Below, one piece after another: positions 29,487 to 39,125 of a DNA stretch of 64,000 nt. The stretch's first letter is position 1; each line of letters starts with the position of its first letter. The notes beneath the pieces are model-generated. The model made no database searches. It saw only the letters and a program-made list of their open reading frames with translations, and had not been told where the DNA came from. This DNA is from Charina bottae (lineage: Eukaryota; Chordata; Lepidosauria; Squamata; Charinaidae): contig JALMGJ010000005.1 of assembly GCA_023362775.1 (NCBI GenBank), forward strand, positions 86,811,421 through 86,875,420, in the 5' to 3' direction. The position numbers were made by a program, and so were the translations under genes.

Positions 29487-32441
29487 TCATCCTCTGCCGT
29501 CCCCTTCTCCTTTTGCCCTCAGTCTTTCCCAGCATAGGGTCTTTTCCAGTGAGTCCTCTCTTCGCATTAGGTGGCCAAAGTATTTGAGCTTCAGCTTCAG
29601 CATCTGTCCTTCCAATGAGCAGTCAGGGTTGATTTCCTTTAGGATTGACTGGTTTGACCTCCTTGCAGTCCAAGGGACTCTCAAGAGTCTTCTCCAGCAC
29701 CACAGTTCGAAAGCATCAATTCTTCGGCGCTCAGCCTTCCTTATGGTCCAACTCTCACAGCCATACATTGCTACTGGAAAAACCATAGCTTTAACTATAC
29801 GGACCTTTGTCGGCATGGTGATGTCTCTGCTTTTTAATATGCTGTCTAGGTTTGCCATAGCTTTCCTTCCAAGGAGCAAGCGTCTTTTAATTTCATGGCT
29901 GCAGTCACCGTCTGCGGTGATCTTGGAGCCCAAGAAAATAAAATCTGTCACTGCTTCCATTTCTTCCCCTTCTATTTGCCAGGAAGTGATGGGACCAGAT
30001 GCCATGATCTGAGTTTTTTTAATGTTGAGTTTCAAGCCAGCTTTTGCACTCTCCTCTTTCACCCTCATCAAGAGGCTCTTTAGTTCCTCTTCACTTTCTG
30101 CCATTAGGGTGGTATTGTCTGCATATCTGAGGTTGTTGATATTTTTCCCGGCAATCTTAACTCCGGCTTGTGATTCATCCAGCCCGGCATTTCTCATGAT
30201 GTACTCTGCATATAAGTTAAATAAGCACGGTGATAATATACAGCCTTGTCGTACTCCTTTCCCAATTTTGAACCAGTCGGTTGTTCCATGTCCGGTTCTA
30301 ACTGTTGCTTCTTGACCCACATACAGGTTTCTCAGGAGACAGGTAAGGTGGTCTGGTACTCCCATCTCTTTAAGAATTTGCCACAGTTTGTTGTGATCCA
30401 CACAATCAAAGGCTTTAGCGTAGTCAATGAAGCAGAAGTAGATGTTTTTCTGGAACTCTCTTGCTTTTTCCATGATCCAGCGAATGTTGGCAATCTGATC
30501 TCTAGTTCCTCTGCCTCTTCGAAACCCAGCTTGCACTTCTGGTAGTTCTCGGTTCACATGCTGCTGAAGTCTAGCTTGTAGGATTTTGAGCATAACCTTG
30601 CTGGCATGTGAAATGAGCGCAATTGTACGGTAGTTTGAACATTCTTTGGCATTGCCTTTCTTTGGAATTGGAACGTAAACTGACCTTTTCCAATCCTGTG
30701 GCCACTGTTGAGTTTTCCAAATTTGTTGGCATATTGAGTGCAGCACTTTAACAGCATCATCTTTTAGGATTTTAAATAGCTCAGCTGGGATACTGTCTTC
30801 TCCGCTAGCTTTGTTGTTAGTAATGCTTCCTAAGGCCCACTTGACTTCACTCTCTAGGATGTCCGGCTCAAGGTCAGTGACCACACCATCATATTTATCA
30901 GGGATATTAAGATCTTTCTTGTATAGTTCTTCTGTGTATTTTTGCCACCTCTTCTTAATCTCTTCTGCTTCTGTTAGGTCCCTGCCTTTTTTGTCCTTTA
31001 TCATGCCCATCTTTGCACAAAACGTTCCCTTGATATCTCCGATTTTCTTGAAGAGATCTCTAGTCTTCCCCATTCTATTGTTTTCCTCGATTTCTTTGCA
31101 TTGTTCATTTAAGAAGGCCTTCTTATCTCTCCTTGCTATTCTCTGGAATTCTGCATTCAGTTGTTTATATCTTTCCCTTTCTCCCTTGCCTTTTGCTTCC
31201 CTTCTTTCCTCAGCTATTTGTAAAGCCTCATCAGTCAGCCACTTTGCTTTCTTGCATTTCTTTTTCTTTGGGATGGTTTTAGTTGCTGCCTCCTGTACAA
31301 TGTTACGAACCTCCATCCATAGTTCTTCAGGCACTCTGTCTACCAGATCTAATCCTTTAAATCTATTCCTCACCTCCACTGTATATTCATAAGGGATATG
31401 ATTTAGGTCATACCTGATTGGTCTAGTGGTTTTCTCTACGTTCTTCAATTTAAGCCTAACTTTTGCGATAAGAAGCTCATGATCTGAGCCACAGTCAGCT
31501 CCAGGTCTTGTTTTTGCTGATTGTATAGAGCTTCTCCATCTTTGGCTGCAAAGTATATAATCAATCTGATTTCGGTATTGACCATCTGGTGATGTCCATG
31601 TGTAGAGTCGTCTCTTGTGTTGTTGGAAAAGAGTGTTTGCTATGACCAGCGTGTTCTCTTGACAAAACTCTATTAGCCTTTGCCCTGCTTCATTTTGTAC
31701 TCCGAGGCCGAACTTGCCCGTTATTCCGGTTATTTTTTGACTTCCTACCTTAGCATTCCAGTCCCCTATGATGAAAAGGACATCTTTTTTTGGTGTTAGT
31801 TCTAGAAGGTGTTGTAGATCTTCATAGAACCGGTCAACTTCAGCTTCTTTGGCATCAGTGGTTGGGGCATAGACTTGGATCACTGTGATGTTGAATGGTT
31901 TGCCTTGGATTCGAACTGAAAGCATTCTGTCGTTTTTGAGGTTGTACCCCAGTACTGCCTTTCCCACTCTTTTATTGACTATGAGAGCTACTCCATTTCT
32001 TCTAAGGGATTCTTGCCCACAGTAGTATATATAATGGTCTCCTGAATTAAATTCGCCCATTCCTGTCCATTTTAGTTCGCTGATTCCCAAGATGTCGATG
32101 TTCAATCTTGTCATCTCATGTTTGACCACATCCAGCTTACCTTGATTCATAGATCTTACATTCCAGGTTCCTATGCAATATTGTTCTTTACAGCACCGGA
32201 CTTTCCTTCCACTTCCAGACACATCCATAACTGAGCATCCTTTCGGCTTTGGCCCAGCCGTTTCACACTTTCTGGAGCTACTCGGAATTGCCCTCCGCTC
32301 TTCCCCAGTAGCATTTTGGACACCTTCCGACCTGAGGGGCTCATCTTCCGGCGTCATATCTTTTAGCCTTTTGATACTGTCCATGGGTTTTCTTGGCAAG
32401 GATACTGGAGTGGTTTGCCATTCCCTCCTCCAGTGGACCAC
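29487..32441 (-). CDS. BovB polyprotein (endonuclease, RT), catalytic Asp lost, 3' frameshift
   Basis: The frame opens at GTG 32441; the first ATG in frame is at 32384. The endonuclease (about residues 88-330) has CIGTWNVRSM, LGISELKWTG, VIQVYAPTTDA, FIIGDWNAKVG, QIDYIL and CGSDHELL. RT (about 540-850) has ASGEDSIPAELFK, SNYRTIALISHASKVML, QAGFRRGRGTRDQI, CFIDYAKAFDCVDHNKLW, GVRQGCILSPCLFNLY and RYADNTTLMAES. The catalytic pair reads D-N: the codon at 30114-30116 is AAT where RTs have Asp (GAT/GAC). The C-terminal YGCESWTIRKAERRRIDAFE and LKYFGHLMRRED are normal. Then an apparent 1-nt loss near 29535-29538 shifts the frame and ends it early; the expected codons (MRWLD, ending KSRTRLND-like) continue in another frame to about 29360. 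Otherwise there are no stops. Confidence 0.95.
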   Translation of the reverse strand: MVHWRREWQTTPVSLPRKPMDSIKRLKDMTPEDEPLRSEGVQNATGEERRAIPSSSRKCETAGPKPKGCSVMDVSGSGRKVRCCKEQYCIGTWNVRSMNQGKLDVVKHEMTRLNIDILGISELKWTGMGEFNSGDHYIYYCGQESLRRNGVALIVNKRVGKAVLGYNLKNDRMLSVRIQGKPFNITVIQVYAPTTDAKEAEVDRFYEDLQHLLELTPKKDVLFIIGDWNAKVGSQKITGITGKFGLGVQNEAGQRLIEFCQENTLVIANTLFQQHKRRLYTWTSPDGQYRNQIDYILCSQRWRSSIQSAKTRPGADCGSDHELLIAKVRLKLKNVEKTTRPIRYDLNHIPYEYTVEVRNRFKGLDLVDRVPEELWMEVRNIVQEAATKTIPKKKKCKKAKWLTDEALQIAEERREAKGKGERERYKQLNAEFQRIARRDKKAFLNEQCKEIEENNRMGKTRDLFKKIGDIKGTFCAKMGMIKDKKGRDLTEAEEIKKRWQKYTEELYKKDLNIPDKYDGVVTDLEPDILESEVKWALGSITNNKASGEDSIPAELFKILKDDAVKVLHSICQQIWKTQQWPQDWKRSVYVPIPKKGNAKECSNYRTIALISHASKVMLKILQARLQQHVNRELPEVQAGFRRGRGTRDQIANIRWIMEKAREFQKNIYFCFIDYAKAFDCVDHNKLWQILKEMGVPDHLTCLLRNLYVGQEATVRTGHGTTDWFKIGKGVRQGCILSPCLFNLYAEYIMRNAGLDESQAGVKIAGKNINNLRYADNTTLMAESEEELKSLLMRVKEESAKAGLKLNIKKTQIMASGPITSWQIEGEEMEAVTDFIFLGSKITADGDCSHEIKRRLLLGRKAMANLDSILKSRDITMPTKVRIVKAMVFPVAMYGCESWTIRKAERRRIDAFELWCWRRLLRVPWTARRSNQSILKEINPDCSLEGQMLKLKLKYFGHLMRREDSLEKTLCWERLRAKGEGDGRG

Positions 32442-32541
32442 GTTTTGTCAGAACTCTCCATCATGACCTGTTCTTCTTGACCTGACTTCATTGAGTTACG
32501 CAAGCCCCTTCGCCACGACAAGGCAGTGATCCATGAAGGGG
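32435..32541 (-). ncRNA. Candidate HDV-like self-cleaving ribozyme, BovB 5' end
   Basis: Reading down from 32541. P1: CCCCTTC (32541-32535) with GAAGGGG (32511-32505). Two-nt joint AT. P2: GGATCAC (32532-32526) with GTGGTCC (32441-32435; one U-G pair). P3: GCC (32524-32522) with GGC (32514-32512), loop TTGTCGT. J1/4 is 7 nt, CTTGCGT. P4: AACTC (32497-32493) with GAGTT (32456-32452). J4/2 is 10 nt, CTGACAAAAC. P1 begins at the very first element nucleotide after the duplication, exactly where HDV ribozymes cut. The order of strands matches HDV and the paired element at 22.8 kb covaries. Pairing was found by eye. Confidence 0.65.
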
Positions 32542-32683
32542 ATTCATGTGCTACCATAAATTTTATCTTCAAAATGCCTATCATTTTGAGAGACAGTGAG
32601 GAGAAAGGTCTGTGTATTACAGAACCTCTAGTTTATGTCTTAATGGATATCAAGGTATCTTGGGTGAAACAATATCAGCTAAG

Positions 32684-33180
32684 TGTCGATGAAGGTTCTC
32701 AGTCATCCAGGTGGAATTGTCTGTAGCTTGAATCATGTCAACTGGATTTCTATTTTCTCAGTGGAAACGTTTCGCTCCTTATCCAAGGAGCTTCTTCAGT
32801 CTGAGCAAAGTTAGTAAGGGAATCCTTAAATATGTTTCTAAGGTGGCTGTGTGACATTGCACCTGGGGCTAGGTCATGGTTATTTGAGATGTTTATTTCT
32901 AAGTCCCTTTATCATCTAAAGAAGGATCGTTAAGATTACCATGCTGCTGTTGAGCTTGCGAAATGGTCTTAAACTTCCTAGGCACAGAAGACAAAGCAGG
33001 AAGGAAAATAGGGGAAAGATTGTGCCTGAGGCCCCCACCTCTATTCAAGGAAGGATTTTCCAAGTTGGCATAAATGGATTCCTTGACCCCTCTCTCAAAC
33101 CACCTATCTTCTCTGTCTAAAATGTGAACATTAATGTCCTCAAATGAGTGTCCTAATGAGTTCTTCCAGAAAAGGTCTTT
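32684..33180 (-). mobile_element. Penelope-like element, 3' end (GIY-YIG C-terminus and terminal repeat)
   Basis: The minus-strand translation near 33170-32960 reads SLGHSFEDINVHILDREDRW, FERGVKESIYANLENPSLNR and GGGLRHNLSP. This is the C-terminal half of the Penelope GIY-YIG endonuclease, including its conserved E. It is followed by non-coding sequence and the block aaggagcgaaacgtttcc with gactgagaaccttcatcgac, typical of Penelope terminal repeats. It is 5'-truncated upstream of the GHSFED region. Confidence 0.88.
32749..32806 (-). ncRNA. Hammerhead-type ribozyme core in the Penelope terminal repeat
   Basis: The minus strand shows CTGAAGA (32799-32793, CUGANGA box), then a perfect 7-bp stem II, GCTCCTT/AAGGAGC (32791-32785 and 32780-32774) with loop GGAT. 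Next is GAAA (32773-32770), then CGTT, giving a two-pair stem III and a UH site. CTCAG and CTGAG on either side could form stem I. Penelope-like elements are known to carry such minimal hammerheads. Stem I spacing is irregular, so activity is doubtful. Confidence 0.6.
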
Positions 33181-34387
33181 CTAAATTTAGTAAAAATGAG
33201 CCAAATTGTATAATAGCAATGCCAACAGTTACCAAGAAGTTAAGTTTAACACTTACATTACAAGACTAATGCTTGCAGGAAGCAGACAAATTCATTCTGA
33301 AGTTGTAAATGTTTAGTCAGTTCCTAGACAGAAAGTTGAGCATTTTAGCCCCTTCATATATACCACCCACTTTTTAAAATAGAAATTAAATCATTTAACA
33401 ATGATTTAATACACACTGGAAAAGTGTAATAAACTAAGTAATGGATTGGAGTTCATATTTCATATTCCTACTTTGTACCCAAGCATTTTTGCTTTTACAC
33501 CCATTTCACATTTTTATTATTGGAGCTTCCCCAGGTGAACTTTTATGTCTTTCCTCTTTCCTCTGAAAATTCATCTAAACTGCAAAAACACAATCAGGAA
33601 AAACAATCATTTGGCCAAATACATTGCATTAGGAAAAAACTAAATATCCAGCATATTAACCATACACATTTGAAAGGTCTCTTTTCATATATCACATTAC
33701 AAAGGATTTAATTTCTTTCTCTCCTTTAAAATGTGGTTGAGAGTGGAGTCAGAATTCAAAGGCAGAAGGACATGTTGAATGAGCATACCAAATTTCATTC
33801 CATTACCTTAATTTTCAAAGAAAAAGTTGTCCTGAAGTGTGCCTGATATTTTCCTGGTTCACTTGAAACTTTGTGCAGGAGTCAAGCTGATTTATGAATC
33901 TAAAGCACTGAATAATGCCAGGAATTGATGCCTCAACTTTTAATTTCTTTCTTCAAGAGAAGAATACACTGTGTGATAATATGCATCTTTACTGCCTTAT
34001 CTGAAAAAAGGTGGTAGAATAGAAGTACATTTCAAAACTGAAATATCAAGCAAATATCAAGCAAGTGCTTGAACATGGATACCAAGGTTTTTTATGATTT
34101 CTCAGTCTCGGCGCCAGGTATTTCATTGAGTTGTTTTTTCTAGAACAATTTATGATATATTTTGAGACTGAGCTGGTGTTTAAATTTGATCTGAATATTC
34201 TGATATGAATGACGCACCCTGATTTCACTCTAGTATGTCAGTTTTGAAAACACATAATCACACTGATGAATCCAACTTGGACACATTTTCAAATGGCACC
34301 AATCATTTTTGATTCTTTAGGTAAACTTTTACTAGGGGGGAGGGTGAATAATACTTCTTTTTAAAATAATTCAGGAAAGTCCTGGGT
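33181..34387. other. Unique AT-rich sequence
   Basis: No gene, repeat or structured element was recognised. Confidence 0.4.
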
Positions 34388-36105
34388 AATAATTTATTTA
34401 TTTTATTTATTTATCAAATTTTGCCACTGCCCATCTCCCCCAAAGGAGGGACTCTGGGCAGTTTACAATAAAGCTAAAAGATTAAAATACAATAAAAACA
34501 AAATATGGTATATAAAATACAAAATACAAAATATAAAATGGGATCAAGATGGCAGATAAAAATTCTAATTCGATTCATACATATATAAGGACCACTTTAA
34601 GACGCTAGCCACCCCCAAGATTGACTACCCCCCTTCCGACCCCAAGCAAGTTGGCAGAGCCAGGTCTTTAACTTTTTCCAGAAGGCCAGGAGAGAGGGGG
34701 CTTGCCTTACCTCCGGGGGAAGAGTGTTCCAAAGGGCAGGGGCCACAGCAGAGAAGGCCCACTTCCTGGACCCCGTCAACTGACATTCCCTAATGGATGG
34801 GGTCCGTAACATGCCTTATCTGCATGACCGGGTGGGATGGGTCGATGTAATGGGAATGAGATGGTCCCTCAGGTAACCTGGACCCATGCCATGTAGGGCT
34901 TTAAAGGTGATAACCAACACCTTCAATTGGACCCGGAAGCAAACTGGCACCCAATGCAGCTTGCTCAGCAAAGGTGTTACGTACACCATCCTTGGTGCAC
35001 CCAAGACTGCTCGTGCGGCCACATTTTGGACCAGCTATAGCTTCTGGATGTTCTTCAGGGGTAGCCCCATGTAGATGGGAGAAGACTAGGGCATGAGTGA
35101 CTGATCAGAGGGCCTCTCGATCCAGGAAAGGGAGTAACTGGTGCACAACATGAAGTTGAGCAAAGGCCCTCCTGGCCACGACTGCCACCAGCTCTTCGAG
35201 CAGGAGTCATGAGTCCAGGATGACCCCCAGATTCTACCGGGTCTGTCTGGGGTACCCCATCCAGAGCTAAAGATGGTAAGTTCCCAGATGCAGAGGAACC
35301 CCCAATCCACAGCTACTCCATCTTACCAGGGTTCAGCTACAACCCCTACAGCCTCCAGGCACTGAGAAAGGGTGGTCACAGCATCACTTACATCACCCGG
35401 GACGGAGATGTACTGTATAGCTGGGTATCATCTGCATATTGATGATACCTCATCCCATGGTGACGGATGATCTCACCCAGTGGTTTCCTGTAGATGTTGA
35501 AGAGGAGCAGGGAGAGTACCGAACCCTGCAGCACCCACAAAGGAGGGGCCATGGGTTGGATCTCTCGCTCCCTATCACCCTAACCACTGGAGAAAGGAGG
35601 TGAACCAGCACAGAACCATGCCACCCAACCCCAACTCCCTGAGACACCCCAAAAGGATACCATGGTCAATGGTATTGAAAGCCGCTGAGAGGTCAAGAAG
35701 AGCAAAGATGGATGCACTGCCCACCAGAGATCATCCATAAGTGTGACCAATGCTGTTTCTGTCCCATATCCAGGCCTGAAACCTGATTGAAAGGGGTCTA
35801 GATAATTCATGTCATCCAGAATCCTCTGGAGTTGCAACGCCACCACTTTCTCAAACACCTTTCCCAAAAAGGGGAGGTGGGAGACTGGATGGAAATTTTC
35901 CAGTATGGTAGGGTCCAGCGATTGTTTCTTGAGGTGGGGGTGCACTAGCGCCTCCTTAAAGGCAGCCGGGAACACCCCCTCTCCCAATGAATTCACCATC
36001 GCCTGGACCCAACCACATGTCACCTCCCGAGCTGCCTTCACCAGCCAGGTGGGGCATGGATCTAATTGACAAGTGGTGGCATTTACAGACCGGAGTACCC
36101 TCTGG
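34388..36105 (-). mobile_element. CR1/L2-like LINE, 5'-truncated and decayed
   Basis: The tail ttatttattttatttattt (34391-34416), the tgcccatctcccccaaagg 3' UTR block and about 1.6 kb of RT coding sequence run on the minus strand up to about 36105. The 5' break falls in the linker (LDPCP / VKAAREVTCGWV region). It has more stops and indels than the copy at 15.4 kb. Confidence 0.9.
34597..36041 (-). pseudogene. L2-like LINE RT remnant, multiple frames
   Basis: The frames 36041-35580 (REVTCGWVQAMVN, SHLPFLGKVFEKVV, FQSGFRPGYGTETALV), 35310-35086, 35022-34816 (TPLLSKLHWVPVCFRVQ) and 34812-34597 (WNTLPPEVRQAPSLLAF) are successive pieces of the same RT. Deletions removed part of the region around the FDTVDH block and around YADD: the plus strand at 35430 still shows the catcatctgcatattga counterpart, but the frame is lost. 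Confidence 0.9.
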
Positions 36106-36660
36106 TCTGTAATAAAAGCTTTCTTCTAGTGTAATGGCAATTTAAATAAAGAAATGCCCATTTCAATTTTGGGCCTAGTTGTCCATGTTCAGAAGATGTG
36201 AAGAAAAATCACATTTGCAACGGTGGCTATAGTTCACTTACAATTCCAACTGAATCGTGATTTGTTAAAAGTCTATAGAAACAGCAAATAAGTCACTTGT
36301 TGGATGGAAGGAGAAATGAGCTCTGGAAAAAGAAAGAACAGAAGAGAGACAGAAATTATTAGCAGTTGAGATCAGTGTCCGAGAGGAAGTGAGACAGTGT
36401 CAGTGACAAAGCTTAGTTGTGGTATTTGGTTAATAGAGTTGCTTTTTTATGGGGAAGCAATCACTTCCCATCAAGAACGTCTGTTTTTGGGGAAAAAAAC
36501 ATCCTTCTACAGATTGTGTGTCTATCAGTCATAGCTAGCACTCTTCATTCAGTTGCTAACACATTAAAAAGCAGGAACATTCATTGTTCCAAAAAAGGCA
36601 GAGGAGTAGTTGCATGTTTAAGTTTGCATTGTGACTTCCAGAAAGACTAAGGACTACCTC
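36106..36660. other. Unique sequence
   Basis: Nothing recognised. Confidence 0.4.
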
Positions 36661-36662
36661 TT

Positions 36663-36765
36663 TTGGAAAAGAAAAGAAAAGAAAAGAAAAGAAAAGAAAA
36701 GAAAAGAAAAGAAAAGAAAAGAAAAGAAAAGAAAAGAAAAGAAAAGAAAAGAGAGAGAGAGAGAG
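36663..36765. repeat. (AAAAG)n microsatellite with (GA)n end
   Basis: About 17 copies of a 5-bp aaaag unit are followed by gagagagagagagag. Apparent frames of lysine/glutamate or Ser/Phe repeats are artefacts. Confidence 0.97.
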
Positions 36766-39004
36766 CAAGCTGGAAACCTGGATATTATGGCTCATCTGGA
36801 CATTATATTGCAGATATAATGAAATAAACAAATATATTTAAATGGATGCCATGTTAATCTCTTGCATCAGAAGCAATCTATAGTCTTGGGTGTCTTGAAG
36901 ATAATAGGTGCTCATTGGCAAAATCCAGCATTCCAAATTCTGTATCCAAACCATGGTTGCTTCCTAGAAGAAGTGTGAATGCCATTTTTCTTGGCTTCAT
37001 CACCTGGTGGAATTCTTCAGCTGAACGTCTGCCCATCTGGTTAAAGCCAAGAGAATGAAATGAATTCTAACAGAACTTTATGCATAATGATAGGAGCTAA
37101 TATAGAATAACAGCAGGGAGACTTGGGTGATGAGCTGGGTAGACAAGAGTAGACTCTGAAATTTATTATTTGGGTTATTGTGCCCTTTTGCTCATGTTTT
37201 TCTCATGTTTAATTGAGAAATAAGTAAAATTTCAACTCACATTGTCTCGCAAGTCCTGCCCTAATTCAATGCCTTCCTGTCTAGGATATCTGCCTTGTAG
37301 GAGATACATCAGGCATACAATTATGAGGACCATATTTATCAAACAATTGGGAAAGCTGCATCTGATGAATGATTGCCTGGCAAAATTCCTCCTGGTCCCA
37401 AATTAATCTGAAAGATCATAATGTGAGCACATGAATCCTGATTTGTAAAGCCATCTTAATATATGAAACCAAAAAAAGGATTTGCAGCACATTGTAAGAT
37501 GTTATCTTAGATACTAGTTTCCAGGGTTTTGAAGCATGAGTGAAAATAATTTTATAATGTCATCTTAAACAGAAGATTTTATGATGATTGAATTACAACT
37601 CGTTTTGAGATTTTCAAAATGATTATTGGAGGTTATGCCATCATTCAAACATGAGACAAAAAGTTGTGTCTGTACTGAATTACACTGTCCTGTCTCTAAG
37701 TTTAATTGCGCTATCGCTATCATTATTCAAATGAATGGAATACCAAGCAGGCAAATTAAATCAAAGGCCCCTCATTGCTCAACCACTCCTTCCAGAGTCA
37801 GATAGCATCATTAATTATGCTATTCAGGCAAAAGGTGTGCTGCAAGGGGTGGTGAAACTATGTTATCATGGCAACATGTGTGGTGCTAGCTACTGTATGT
37901 ATCTTCATTATATTGTATTTAGGATGAGGATATTCGCAGACAGAACCAATAACAATAATACTAACAATAATACTGACAATTAGAGCTGAACTCCAGGTTG
38001 AACTCTGATAAAGTGATAATATAGAGGGCAGCAAATTCCCTTAAACTCCTGATTATAACGTTTTCATGTTTGTTAACAGCCATATGTTGACATTCTTTTC
38101 ATAACCTAACACAGTGATTCTATAACTGTTGATATTTTAAGTTGCACTAATACTTCTATCAAAGAATCTGGTCTCACCAAGATAGAAACAACAAGACCAT
38201 TTTCCCCAAGAGAATCACTAACTGGAGATGAACCACTGTTTGTCACTGTGGAACATTTTTCTTGTAAACCAAACCAAAATATACATCCAAATTATGGAAG
38301 ACAGATCTGCCAAATGTGATTTGATTTGATTTGATTGTGGCTCCTACACCCCAATCTCTCAACGGCTTCGCCAACCCTGAACTCCAGAAGATGAACTGAT
38401 GACGTGCTCAGTTGCTTTTGTCTTAGCACACGCAACTGGAAACTGGAAGTTCTGAGCTCCTTCATTGTACTCCTCATGATCTCTCTTCCTACTTTATGAT
38501 TTGGAAGGGCAGCCATAATCTACCTTGAGATGACTTCTGCCTACCTCTAGTGGTACATATTTTACAAGTTGATAAACATTGCTCTAATAAATCTTTGTTC
38601 CATTATTGTTTGATACTCATACTTTAATCAGGGATCGCATATTGAACATGTTAATATTTAAATGCCTTGGAATTCTCATAGTATGCAGCAACGTGCTGAT
38701 ATCACTGTGGGTAAATGAAGGTCAATAGAGAAGAACCCATGCTTTCTGTAATGGTTACATGAGCTTTCCTCACCAAAGAAGTATGAATCTAGGAATTCAT
38801 AATATTTCCTAAACAAATCCTGGAGGTGGGATGCATTATAATAAAGGTTCCCGACTCTCCATTTTGGCTTAGCATCACAAACAACTGTGACAAGAATGCA
38901 CCAAGTGTGGAAATAAAATAACACAATAATACTATTAACCATCTACACAAAAATGAATCTGAGCAAAGTGGTTTGGGAGTTAAGAAAACTAGTTCAAATC
39001 TTCA
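36766..39004. other. Unique AT-rich sequence
   Basis: About 2.2 kb in which I recognise no gene or mobile element. Frames such as 37735-37983 and 38676-38942 lack similarity and context. Confidence 0.4.
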
Positions 39005-39006
39005 TA

Positions 39007-39068
<62 letters not shown>

Positions 39069-39125
39069 ATCTATCGGTCTTATCATCTAGCTATCTATTT
39101 AGCTATATCATCTATCTATATCATG
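39005..39125. repeat. (CTGT)n passing into (CTAT)n microsatellite
   Basis: About 15 copies of ctgt at 39007-39064 are followed by degenerate ctat/atct units to about 39125. Confidence 0.95.

Larger units (their letters stand above)
29346..32541 (-). mobile_element. Full-length BovB (RTE clade) LINE with TSD
   Basis: A 3,196-bp minus-strand element between exact 11-bp duplications attcatgtgct (29335-29345 and 32542-32552). The 5' UTR (32541-32385) begins with a candidate HDV-like ribozyme. One long ORF follows, and the 3' UTR ends gacacgactaaacgactgaa and (CAA)n. Since LINEs are usually 5'-truncated, retention of the exact 5' end and the near-intact frame indicate a recent insertion. It sits close to the older RTE fragment at 28.9 kb and to Penelope sequence at 32.7 kb. 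Confidence 0.95.
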
